NCBI GenBank assembly: GCA_964390645.1
Contig: CAYMLL010000173.1
Span: 1 to 15,920 of the forward strand
Source: CAYMLL01 sp964390645
GTDB lineage: Bacteria; Planctomycetota; UBA8108
Reading direction: 5' to 3'
Length of the DNA: 15,920 bases
Shown: positions 1 to 7,968 of the stretch, piece by piece
Numbering within the stretch: the stretch's first letter is position 1
How the letters are laid out: every line of letters begins with the position of its first letter
Notes under the pieces: generated by a model
What the model saw: only the letters and a program-made list of their open reading frames with translations
Told to the model about the DNA's origin: nothing
The model's database searches: none
Translations under genes and position numbers: made by a program

Positions 1-3000
1 GGGCGCTCTCGATGGGCCGCGAGAAAAAGACCTGGAGCCGCCGGCTATCCTGGTCGCCGGTCACCGTCCACTCTGTCATCTCGTTCGCCCTGACCTCGCG
101 GACGCGCCAGTCGCCGAGGATCTCGTACTCGAGCATGTCGGCCGGGCTTCCGGTCACCCGGACACTCTCCTCGCGTTCGACGAGGTAACCATCGAGCGTC
201 AGCAGCAGATCGCTGTAGGAGCTGGACTCGACACGGGTCGACTGCTCGCCCTTCTGGCTCGGGAAGCTCCAGCTCAGGTCGACCAGCTTGCCCCGGCCGA
301 TGTTCAGGTCGACCGTGACGCCGTCCTCGGTCGCCTGCGATCGGATCCCGCCGGTGGATCTCGGCGCGCTCGGCTTCGCTCCCCGCGGAAGCCGTGCGTG
401 GACGTGAACCGCATCCGCGCCGAGCAGTGTCGAGACGACGCGATAGACACCGGGGCGGCGAATCACCGCGCCCTCGAGCTCGATCTTCAGCTTGCGGACG
501 CCTTCGCCCTTGATGCCGAGGATCGGCCGGCCGTCTTTCTGCGCGACCCCGATCTCCTCGCCGTCGACGGTGATCCTCGTGACCTGGCTGCGATCGAAAG
601 GCAGCGGCAGGGCGATCCATCCGTCCGTGAGGACGCCGAGGTCTATCTCGCCGACGAGGCTGTAGCTGTCGCCTTGCGTGCGGAGCGAGTACATCGCGTT
701 GCCGAGGACGTGGTCGGCCGGGGGCTCGGGATCCTCCTGCGTCGTTCGTGGGTTCGCGAGCGCCCGGAGCTTTCTGAACGTCTCGTGCGACAGGTAGACC
801 TTCGTGTCGTCCGAGCTGATCGACGGGAAGAGCTCGGGGTCGTAGGAGATCACCGCCTCGTCGACGGGAGTCCGGTCAGCGGGAGTCTGGTCGGCTGTCG
901 CGTGCGGCGTCAAGGTCGGCGTCAGCAGCGACGCGATCACCAGGGACGCGAGCGCCGCGGTCCGCAGCGCTCGGCGTCGTCGCACGAAGGCTGCCGTGAC
1001 TTTCGCCACCTCGTACACGGCGCCGAGGACGAGCAGCAGGAGCAGGGCCTCGCAGAACGGAATCCACAGGAACGGCGACTCCCAGCCGACGAGCCAGCCG
1101 GCGACGTCCGAGAGGAGCGCGACACCGACCAGGGTCGCCACCGTGGTCCTCCAGAAGCGGCGTCGGCCGCGGCTCAGCGCGAACCACAGTCCCGCGACCA
1201 GCGTGACGAGGAAGACTGCGCTGGTCGAGAAGCGCCACCAGCCGAGTCGTCGGTAGCTGAGCTCGAGGACCGGCTCCCCGGAGAGCTTTCGCGTCTCTAT
1301 GAGATGTCCGGAAGGGGCGAGGCCGATGAGCAGGTCCGGCCCGGCCCGCTGCTCCTCGAGCGTGCTGAGCTGCGAGGCTTGCTGCGGCGTCAGCGGCAGC
1401 AGCTCGTCGCTCGGTCGCCCTGCGACGCCCGCGGCGTTGGCGGCTGCCGTCGAGGGCAGGGGATCGGGCGCGACTCGTGGTCGACCCTCGCCGTCGTCCG
1501 TCCACGTTCGCGTCAGGGGCCAGTCACCGTGCGAGATCCGGGAGAACAGCGCTTCGAGGAAGCTCCGCTCGCGCGTCTCGGCGTCGGGGGCCACCGCCTG
1601 CAGGTTGCCTTCCTCGACGAAGAAGCGATAGCCGGGCGGGTGCAGCAGCTTCCAGCGGCTCTCGACGACCGGCACTCCCTCGAAACGGGGGCCCTCCTCG
1701 ACCCAGGCGCCCCACGGGCCGAGCGTGCTCGATCCGGCGCCGCTGCGCTCGTAGATGATCGCCAGTCGAGCGTAGGAGCGCGGGGGAAGCGGAATCAGCC
1801 AGCGACCGGGCTCGTCACCCTTGCGGACGCGAAGCTCGGGGCGCTCGTCGACGGTCACGAACTTCAGCTGGCTGCGCGGATCGAGAGTGACGACGAGCTG
1901 CTGCCAACCCTTGCCGTACGCCAGGAGCAGGTCCACCCGCGTACGGGAGACGCCGCTGGGATCGAGCACCGTCGTCAGATCGAGATCGCGCACGATGATG
2001 TCCACCGCCTCCGCGCGCGAGAACTCGACGACGCGGAAGGTGGACACGTTCTTTCCGTCCGGCAGCGCGGTTCCCGACGCGGCACGGAAGCGGTATCCGA
2101 AGAGTGCCCGACCCTCGTCCCAGGGACGGCCGACGCCGGGCAGCTCGTCGATGTCGACCGCAGCCAGCTCGTCCCCGGGCTCCACCTCGACTTTCACCGG
2201 GCCGAAGCTCTGGAAGACGACACTGTGCTCGCCGTGGAAGGTGTCGAGGGTCGCTTCCGGCGTGCCGTCGTCGATCTCGATCCACGGCACTCGCCTGGAG
2301 CCGCCCGACACCTCGTACTCGACCCGGAACTCGCGCGTTCCGGTCCACGGGCGCGCGTAGCGGACGCTGCGGACGCTGTCACCGTCGCCGTCGCCGTCGC
2401 CGTCGGTGATCTCCTGGATGCCGTCCCCGGGGATGAGCACGTTGACGTCGCGATCGACCGGAAGGCGAACGCGCAGCGTGTCGACGGCGCGGTCGACGAC
2501 GGCGAGGCGTACGTCGGTGCGTACGCGCAGCCGTCCCTCCAGCGCGAGCAGGTGTGTCACCGCCTGGTATTCGCCGTGCGGTCGACGGTGGCGGAGCGTC
2601 AGGGTGATCGGCGGCAGCGTCGTCGATGCGCTGGTCGACGTGGCGGTGAGCCCGGCGACGAGGTCCTCGTCCGCCAGCCCGACCGCGAGAAGCTCCTCAC
2701 GGCTGAGCGTGCTCCAGCTGCTCTGCTCGGGGAAGTCCGCGACCATCGACCCGGCCAGCGCGACGGCGACGTCGACGCGCGAGCGATCGGCGGCGAGTTT
2801 CGGCACCGAGAACTCGAGCGATCGCTCCTCCCACGTGATGTCGGGCTCGAAGGAGCGGTGCTCCAGACGCAGCCTAAACGACAGCGGTCGGGTAGGGCTG
2901 ATCGCCCGGGCGATCTCCATCTCGATGGCCTGGCTGTCTCCCTCGCCGACGATCTCGTGACGGATCGGCACTGCCGCTCCGGGCGAGTTGCCGAGGGGCT

Positions 3001-4378
3001 CGAGCGACGCCAGCCGCCAGTAGCCGGGCAGCGGCAATCGCAGGCTGTAGAGGCGACCGTGACGGACGCGCACGCGGTAGACCGCGTCGAGATTGACGCT
3101 GCTCTCGAGGACGCGCACCAGGCACGCGGTCCGGCTCTCGAACGCGCCGGCCCGGGGGTGGGCGGTGAGTCGAACGCGTGCGGTCCCGTCGGCGAAGGAG
3201 AACGCGTGGGCGACGTCCGAGGAGCCGAGAAGCGGTCCGGCGTCTCGCCTCGAGACCTCGGTCAGACCGCTCGGCTCCTCGACCTCGAGGCGCTGCGGTG
3301 ACGGGTCGCGCACGCCGAGGTAGCCGGAGTTGGCAGCAGCTCCGAGGAGCACGGGAACGCCGACGTCGAAGCGACGCGCGGGCTCGCCGTCCTCATCGAC
3401 GCGATCGCCGACGAGGATGCCCGAGAACGCCAGCCGGAAGGATCCGGTGACCGGCGCATCGAGACGGACGATCAGCTTGTCGGCGACGCGCTGCCATGAG
3501 TGCACGTGGTCGCCGCGGACCTCTACGACCCGGGTGCCGGCTGCCTCGGTGAACTCGAGGACGTCAGTCTTGCGTCGCGACACGGTGATGTCCGCGTTCC
3601 AGTCGAAGAGCGGGTCCTCGCGTCGGGGTAGCACCGTCAACCCGTGGGTGGCGGCGAGGAGAGCGTCGTTCTCGCCGAGCGAGCGTTGTCGCCGCCAGGA
3701 AATCTCGAAGTCGCTGCCGGTTCCGAGCTGCACCGTGAAGCGCGTGCCTGACGGTACGGGCTCCGAGAGGAGGAATCCCGGTGTCGACGACGCCTCCGCC
3801 TGACCCTGGACGTCCAGAACGATGCGCGACGTTTGCGCTCCGGGCACCGTCCCTTCGATCTTCCACCGATCGTCGGTCTCCGTCGCCGCGTGCGAGAACA
3901 CCAGCTCGACGTCGTGCTCGCCCTTGCCGCGCAGCAGCAGGAAGCTCCCCGACTTGTCACGCACGAGCCAGCCCGGCTGCTCGTCGACGGTGATCCTTCC
4001 GAGCGATTCCGGCACCGGTGAGAGCGGACACCGGACCCAGCCGTCGCGCAGCACGCGCACCGTCAGCTTCGAGTGGAAGCGCACGGAGCGGCCCTCGGCC
4101 CTGCCGCGATGTTCCGCGAAGACGACCGCACTCTGCAGCGGCGGCAGTGTCGGCGGGGCCGTTCTCGGACGTGCGAGGCCCGCGAGCACGAGGGTACGAT
4201 ACTCCTCGAGCGTCATGACCACGCCGTCGGGGCGATCCTTCGCGAGCTCGAAGAACTCGTCGTGTGGCACCCAGACCTCGCGGATGCGCAGGGGGCCGTC
4301 CTCGCCTTCTCCGAGCGCCCATGCAGCCTGGGCGATGATCAGCGTGGCGGCGATGGGGAAGCGTCGAGGAAGGAACAC
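1..4378 (-). CDS. Giant secreted/membrane beta-rich protein, duplicated module, 3' end outside window
   Basis: The frame is open from a GTG at 4378 to the left edge (about 1459 codons, no stop). The start is supported by AAGGAG at 4388-4393, 9 bases upstream, and by a Sec signal peptide (residues 1-21, MFLPRRFPIAATLIIAQAAWA) directly after it. Layout: N-terminal module about 33-170 (WVPHDEFF motif, then LRDGW and SFLLLRGKG); a long beta-rich region about 170-1040 with no catalytic motif I recognise and a DGDGDGDGD run near 660; three hydrophobic helices about 1051-1069, 1077-1097 and 1101-1125; then RRRR and a fourth hydrophobic stretch about 1137-1157 that looks like a signal peptide; then a second copy of the N-terminal module from about 1192. 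The positive-inside pattern puts both large parts outside the cytoplasm. It is a paralogue of the gene just upstream (stop 4382), only 3 bases away, so translation is probably coupled. Function unknown; an envelope or surface role is inferred. Confidence 0.85.
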   Translation of the reverse strand, partial: MFLPRRFPIAATLIIAQAAWALGEGEDGPLRIREVWVPHDEFFELAKDRPDGVVMTLEEYRTLVLAGLARPRTAPPTLPPLQSAVVFAEHRGRAEGRSVRFHSKLTVRVLRDGWVRCPLSPVPESLGRITVDEQPGWLVRDKSGSFLLLRGKGEHDVELVFSHAATETDDRWKIEGTVPGAQTSRIVLDVQGQAEASSTPGFLLSEPVPSGTRFTVQLGTGSDFEISWRRQRSLGENDALLAATHGLTVLPRREDPLFDWNADITVSRRKTDVLEFTEAAGTRVVEVRGDHVHSWQRVADKLIVRLDAPVTGSFRLAFSGILVGDRVDEDGEPARRFDVGVPVLLGAAANSGYLGVRDPSPQRLEVEEPSGLTEVSRRDAGPLLGSSDVAHAFSFADGTARVRLTAHPRAGAFESRTACLVRVLESSVNLDAVYRVRVRHGRLYSLRLPLPGYWRLASLEPLGNSPGAAVPIRHEIVGEGDSQAIEMEIARAISPTRPLSFRLRLEHRSFEPDITWEERSLEFSVPKLAADRSRVDVAVALAGSMVADFPEQSSWSTLSREELLAVGLADEDLVAGLTATSTSASTTLPPITLTLRHRRPHGEYQAVTHLLALEGRLRVRTDVRLAVVDRAVDTLRVRLPVDRDVNVLIPGDGIQEITDGDGDGDGDSVRSVRYARPWTGTREFRVEYEVSGGSRRVPWIEIDDGTPEATLDTFHGEHSVVFQSFGPVKVEVEPGDELAAVDIDELPGVGRPWDEGRALFGYRFRAASGTALPDGKNVSTFRVVEFSRAEAVDIIVRDLDLTTVLDPSGVSRTRVDLLLAYGKGWQQLVVTLDPRSQLKFVTVDERPELRVRKGDEPGRWLIPLPPRSYARLAIIYERSGAGSSTLGPWGAWVEEGPRFEGVPVVESRWKLLHPPGYRFFVEEGNLQAVAPDAETRERSFLEALFSRISHGDWPLTRTWTDDGEGRPRVAPDPLPSTAAANAAGVAGRPSDELLPLTPQQASQLSTLEEQRAGPDLLIGLAPSGHLIETRKLSGEPVLELSYRRLGWWRFSTSAVFLVTLVAGLWFALSRGRRRFWRTTVATLVGVALLSDVAGWLVGWESPFLWIPFCEALLLLLVLGAVYEVAKVTAAFVRRRRALRTAALASLVIASLLTPTLTPHATADQTPADRTPVDEAVISYDPELFPSISSDDTKVYLSHETFRKLRALANPRTTQEDPEPPADHVLGNAMYSLRTQGDSYSLVGEIDLGVLTDGWIALPLPFDRSQVTRITVDGEEIGVAQKDGRPILGIKGEGVRKLKIELEGAVIRRPGVYRVVSTLLGADAVHVHARLPRGAKPSAPRSTGGIRSQATEDGVTVDLNIGRGKLVDLSWSFPSQKGEQSTRVESSSYSDLLLTLDGYLVEREESVRVTGSPADMLEYEILGDWRVREVRANEMTEWTVTGDQDSRRLQVFFSRPIESA
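2378..2404 (-). repeat. Hexanucleotide repeat coding for an Asp-Gly run
   Basis: Plus-strand GTCACC followed by three GTCGCC units and a final GTC encodes DGDGDGDGD near residue 660 of the giant protein. Such acidic Asp-Gly runs can bind calcium; here that is only a possibility. Simple repeats like this are prone to length variation in 6-base, frame-preserving steps. Confidence 0.7.
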
Positions 4379-4381
4379 GGC

Positions 4382-7300
4382 TCAGCTCTCCTTGCGCTTC
4401 CCGGGCGCTTTCCGGGTGGCGGGCTTCTTGGCCCGGGGCTTCCTGGCCCGGGGCTTCCCGGCCGCGGGCTTCTTGGCCTGGGGCTTTCCGGCCGCGGGCG
4501 TCGTCGCCTCGTCCGCCGGCGGTTGCGGTCGCTCGTCGGACGCCGGCTTCGAGCCGGCTCCGGATCCCTCCCCGGACTCGGATGCCGCTCTGGAACCGGG
4601 CTTCGCCCCCGGCTCTGCCTCCTCCAGGAAGGGGTCGGGTGCCAGCGCCAATCTCTCGGTCTCCCTCGCCTGCCTCCACTCCCCGACGCAGTGCGCGGTC
4701 CTCCCGATCAGCACCAGCGCTCCGAGTGCCAGCCCTCCGTAGAAACCGGCCGAGAAGAGTCCGGCGGTTCCGGTCTCGAGGAACCAGGCGATCACCAGCG
4801 GGCCGGCTGTCAGGCCGACGACGACCCAGAGCTCGGACCAGCCGATCTTGCGCACGAGGAGCAGACCTCCGACCGCGGTCAGGAGGAAGAGCGAGCCCTG
4901 CAGGAAGATGAAGAGGCTCGGTGTCATGTAGCGCAGCGAGACGCTGCCGGCACGGGCCATCGTCGAGAACATGTGGAGCTCGGTGCCCTCGAGCGTGCGG
5001 TCGAACTGTGCATCGACGCTCGCGACGCCGGCGGGCGGTGTTCGCGGGGTCTCGACGCGGCTCGAGCCGAAGGCCGACGAGAAGACATGCCCGAGCTTCG
5101 AGCTCAGAGTCTCGTTCTCACCGCGTGGCTGGAGGTTGCCCGACCACGAGAGGTAGCGGTAGCCCTCGGGGACGTGAAGGTCGAGCTCGACCTTCTGCAC
5201 CGGGACCGGCGCCGACTCCGACTCGATCACCTTGATCATGTCGAGCGTTCGGCTGCCCAGCGAGCCCATGTCGGTTCCGAGGTCCTGGTTGTAGACCGCG
5301 ACGACGGGAAAGGCCCCGAGGTTCTGCGAGCGCGGGATGACGACGAGCTGGCTGGTGCCCGCCTTGCGCTGCTTCGTCGACACGGACTGTCCGGCGACGT
5401 GGACGCTCAGCATGCTGGCGGAGTCGGGCAGCTGTAGCTCGAGGTGCTGCGCCCCGGCGTTCTGGAGGATCATCGTCGCGACCGCGGTCAGCTTGCAGGG
5501 CTTGCGCGAGAGGACGGCCTTGACGTGGAGGATCGACACGACCGTCCGTGCCAGCGGCACCGCCTCGTAGCGCGTCAGCTCGAGGCCGAGGCCCGGCTCC
5601 TTTGTCGTGTACTCCCAGGCCGCGAGGATCGGACCGCCGCGGAGCTTGCCGGTGAGGCGGCTCTCCTCGATGACGTCGAGGTCGATGGGCTGCGGCTGCA
5701 CCTCGAGGTTGCCGCTCTTGGTCAGCGCGACGAGCCCGCTGCGCGTCTTGTAGACGCCTGCCTGCGGCACGACGAAGGGGATGTCGATCGTCTTCGCGAC
5801 ACCCGCGTCGAGCGCCTCGGGAGTGATCTCGTGCGTGATGGTCAGCGGAACGTGGCCGTCGACCGCGCTCTGGAGGTTGACTATCCACTTCGAGAGGCCG
5901 TTTCCTTGCGGCTCGGGCTGTGGAGTCTCGCTGACCTGCTCACCGTCGATGCGCAGCTCGCCGTCGAGGACCGACGGTGCGGAGAACTCGAGCGTTTCTC
6001 GCGCCTTGTAGAGAATCTCGTAGTCGAGGAAATGCTTCATGCGAATGCGTCCCGAGTCGTCGACGGCGACAAGATGCTGTGCGACGATCTCGACCTCGCC
6101 CTGCTTCTCCTCGAGGTCGAGATCCAGTCGCGCGCGCTGAGCGACGCTGTTCTTCGGGTAGCTGTAGGCCTGCGGATCGCCCGCGTCCGTGCTGACGCGG
6201 CTGAGGATACCCGACTGCACGAGCTCGGACGGCTCGACCGAGGACATGCCGTCACCTTGCGTGCGGATCTCGAGCGCGCGTGGCGCGGCGATTCCGAAGA
6301 TGCCCTGGTCCTGGACCGTGCCGACGACGATCGGCGGCCAGACGGTCTTCTCGCCGGTGGCGGCACTGCCGTCCGCCGTGAGCTTGAAGGGCAGGCGGAA
6401 CATGCCGAGCTGGCGACTCTTGAGGTTGACGGCGATCGTGCGCAGGTTGTCGGCGACCTCGGAGCTCTGGTAGTCGTCGACAGTCGAGGCGTCTCCGATC
6501 TCCTCGACGCTCCAGCGCTGCGGGACGCGCAGGGAGATTGAGAAGACACCGGCCTTGGTGATCGTGAACTCGACGAAGCCCACCCAGTCGTCACGTTCGC
6601 GGCCGAGCGTCACGACGGACACGGTGCGCGAGCGGATCACCGGCTCGATCTTGCTGACGCCGAGCCCGAGCGGTGGCGGTGGCGAGAGGTACTGGAATCC
6701 GACCCGCAAGTCACCTCGCAGAGGCTGCGGCACCTCCTCCGGATCGAGCTGGCTGTAGCCGTCCTGCGCGTCGATCGTGACGCGGAGCGCCGGATCGTGC
6801 TTGAGCGCGAGCCAGCCGGTCTCGCGCAGAACCCCGTTCATGCGCGGCAAAGCGACCGTGACGTTCGTCGCGCCGTCGGCGACGTTGCGCTCGAATGCGA
6901 GCGTGAGGCTGTACCTGTCCTTGACGGCCGAGTGCAGCTCCACCTGCAGTGTTTCGCCGTCGAGATTCCAGCGGCGGATGTTCTCGCCCTTCACCGACAG
7001 CAGGCGCGTCTCGTCGTTCGTCGGCACGGTGACCTGGAACCCCGCCACCTCGCCGCGTGCGAGCTCGTAGTCGACGTGCGAGTCGAGGGAGAGGATGCGC
7101 TCCGAGAGGGTGGCGCTCGCGTACTGCTTCGCGATGAGCACGGCGGCGTCCTCCGTCGCCTGTCCGACGGGCGGCATCCAGCTCGCCGAGAAGCGGCTGG
7201 CGTTGCCGACGTGGGCGACCAGTCGTGTGCCCTTGCCGTCCGTCTGCGTGACGCTCGTCGCGGCGTTCTTCGGCTCCACGTCGACGCGTGCGCTCTCGTC

Positions 7301-7936
7301 GGGGATCGTCAGCTCGACGCTCGAGACCGCGACCGGCGGGATCCCGAAGGTCAGCGTCTTCTTGCCGGGCGCGCTCGCGACGCGCACGGAGAACCCGAGC
7401 TTGACCTCGTAGGCTCCCTTCTTTGGCAGCAGGAGGCTGTAGCCGTCGCCGCTCGCCCAGAAGATGGCCTCGGAGCCACCGAGATCGACGGACTCGATCG
7501 CGACGTTGCCGAGCGGCACCGCGAGCTCGCTCCAGTCGTCCTTCAGAGACTCGACGTGATAGGTCACCGCGAAGCGCGCGAGCTCTCCGTCGACGCTGCC
7601 GACGTAGGGGCTCGAGCGGATCACCGCCGCGGCCGGTGGCTCCACGGGCTTCACCGTCGGCGGCTTCGGATGGGCCGATCGCCACAGCTCCAGGAACTCC
7701 TCGTAGGGCAGGAAGATCCCTCGACCCTCCTGCTCGAAGACGCTCTGGAGCTTGCGGTAGGGCACGTAGACCGTCTGCTCGCGTACGACGAGACGGTCGC
7801 CGGCGCTCTCGGGGTCATCGGCCGGGTCGGCCGCCGCTCCCGTCTCGGTCGGTGCGGTCTCTTGCTCTGTCTCCTGTGCGATCGCGACGAGCGGCGACAG
7901 GACGAGCGCTGCGACGAAGTACGTCTTGCGGAACAT
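4382..7936 (-). CDS. Large secreted beta-rich protein with three C-terminal membrane helices and a PxAxK basic tail
   Basis: I chose the ATG at 7936. It has AGAGG at 7943-7947 (6-base spacing) and gives a textbook signal peptide (MFRKTYFVAALVLSPLVAIA, then QETE). In-frame starts at 7969 (ATG) and 7972 (GTG) overlap the stop of the upstream VWA gene and would only lengthen the n-region by 11-12 residues. Numbering from 7972: module about 66-200 with VYVPYRKL, FLPYEEFLELW, DDW and YSLLLPKKGAYEV motifs; then a beta-rich body to about 1010 without recognisable catalytic residues; three membrane helices about 1018-1041, 1047-1066 and 1070-1092; an acidic/serine-rich stretch; and a tail of PxAxK pentapeptides (about 1159-1188). 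An external N-terminus and three helices place the basic tail in the cytoplasm. It is a paralogue of the next gene. Similar proteins in planctomycetes are, as far as I recall, annotated only as hypothetical. Function unknown. Confidence 0.87.
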   Translation of the reverse strand: MFRKTYFVAALVLSPLVAIAQETEQETAPTETGAAADPADDPESAGDRLVVREQTVYVPYRKLQSVFEQEGRGIFLPYEEFLELWRSAHPKPPTVKPVEPPAAAVIRSSPYVGSVDGELARFAVTYHVESLKDDWSELAVPLGNVAIESVDLGGSEAIFWASGDGYSLLLPKKGAYEVKLGFSVRVASAPGKKTLTFGIPPVAVSSVELTIPDESARVDVEPKNAATSVTQTDGKGTRLVAHVGNASRFSASWMPPVGQATEDAAVLIAKQYASATLSERILSLDSHVDYELARGEVAGFQVTVPTNDETRLLSVKGENIRRWNLDGETLQVELHSAVKDRYSLTLAFERNVADGATNVTVALPRMNGVLRETGWLALKHDPALRVTIDAQDGYSQLDPEEVPQPLRGDLRVGFQYLSPPPPLGLGVSKIEPVIRSRTVSVVTLGRERDDWVGFVEFTITKAGVFSISLRVPQRWSVEEIGDASTVDDYQSSEVADNLRTIAVNLKSRQLGMFRLPFKLTADGSAATGEKTVWPPIVVGTVQDQGIFGIAAPRALEIRTQGDGMSSVEPSELVQSGILSRVSTDAGDPQAYSYPKNSVAQRARLDLDLEEKQGEVEIVAQHLVAVDDSGRIRMKHFLDYEILYKARETLEFSAPSVLDGELRIDGEQVSETPQPEPQGNGLSKWIVNLQSAVDGHVPLTITHEITPEALDAGVAKTIDIPFVVPQAGVYKTRSGLVALTKSGNLEVQPQPIDLDVIEESRLTGKLRGGPILAAWEYTTKEPGLGLELTRYEAVPLARTVVSILHVKAVLSRKPCKLTAVATMILQNAGAQHLELQLPDSASMLSVHVAGQSVSTKQRKAGTSQLVVIPRSQNLGAFPVVAVYNQDLGTDMGSLGSRTLDMIKVIESESAPVPVQKVELDLHVPEGYRYLSWSGNLQPRGENETLSSKLGHVFSSAFGSSRVETPRTPPAGVASVDAQFDRTLEGTELHMFSTMARAGSVSLRYMTPSLFIFLQGSLFLLTAVGGLLLVRKIGWSELWVVVGLTAGPLVIAWFLETGTAGLFSAGFYGGLALGALVLIGRTAHCVGEWRQARETERLALAPDPFLEEAEPGAKPGSRAASESGEGSGAGSKPASDERPQPPADEATTPAAGKPQAKKPAAGKPRARKPRAKKPATRKAPGKRKES
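4388..4393 (-). promoter_or_regulatory. Ribosome binding site of the giant gene, inside the upstream coding tail
   Basis: AAGGAG on the minus strand lies 9 bases before the GTG at 4378. It is made by the last codons (Arg-Lys-Glu-Ser-stop) of the upstream lysine-rich tail, so the two genes are probably translationally coupled. It fixes a GTG start with an immediate signal peptide. Confidence 0.75.
4421..4495 (-). repeat. 15-bp tandem repeat coding for PxAxK pentapeptides
   Basis: Five consecutive 15-base units begin on the plus strand at 4421, 4436, 4451, 4466 and 4481, each starting GGGCTT; a degenerate sixth begins at 4496. They encode the histone-H1-like tail of the protein at 4382-7936 (PAAGK, PQAKK, PAAGK, PRARK, PRAKK). 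The units differ at silent and replacement positions, so this is an established coding repeat and not a recent slippage event. Confidence 0.85.
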
Positions 7937-7942
7937 GTGGAG

Positions 7943-7947
7943 CCTCT
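7943..7947 (-). promoter_or_regulatory. Ribosome binding site deciding the start at 7936
   Basis: AGAGG on the minus strand is 6 bases before the ATG at 7936. The alternative starts at 7969 and 7972 have only weak purine stretches upstream. The site supports a signal peptide that begins MFRK. Confidence 0.5.
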
Positions 7948-7968
7948 GCCCGGTGGGGTGGGTGTTCA

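Noticed and set aside
960..1010. Separate gene starting at an internal GTG before the signal-like segment near residue 1131
   Set aside because: No ribosome binding site precedes the GTG and the frame is continuous with the upstream part, so one fused gene is the simpler reading.
398..3301. 967-residue open frame on the plus strand
   Set aside because: It is antisense to the giant leftward gene. Its translation is Arg/Asp/Ala/Val-rich without domains, whereas the minus frame has a signal peptide, membrane helices and paralogy. High GC makes such long shadow frames common.
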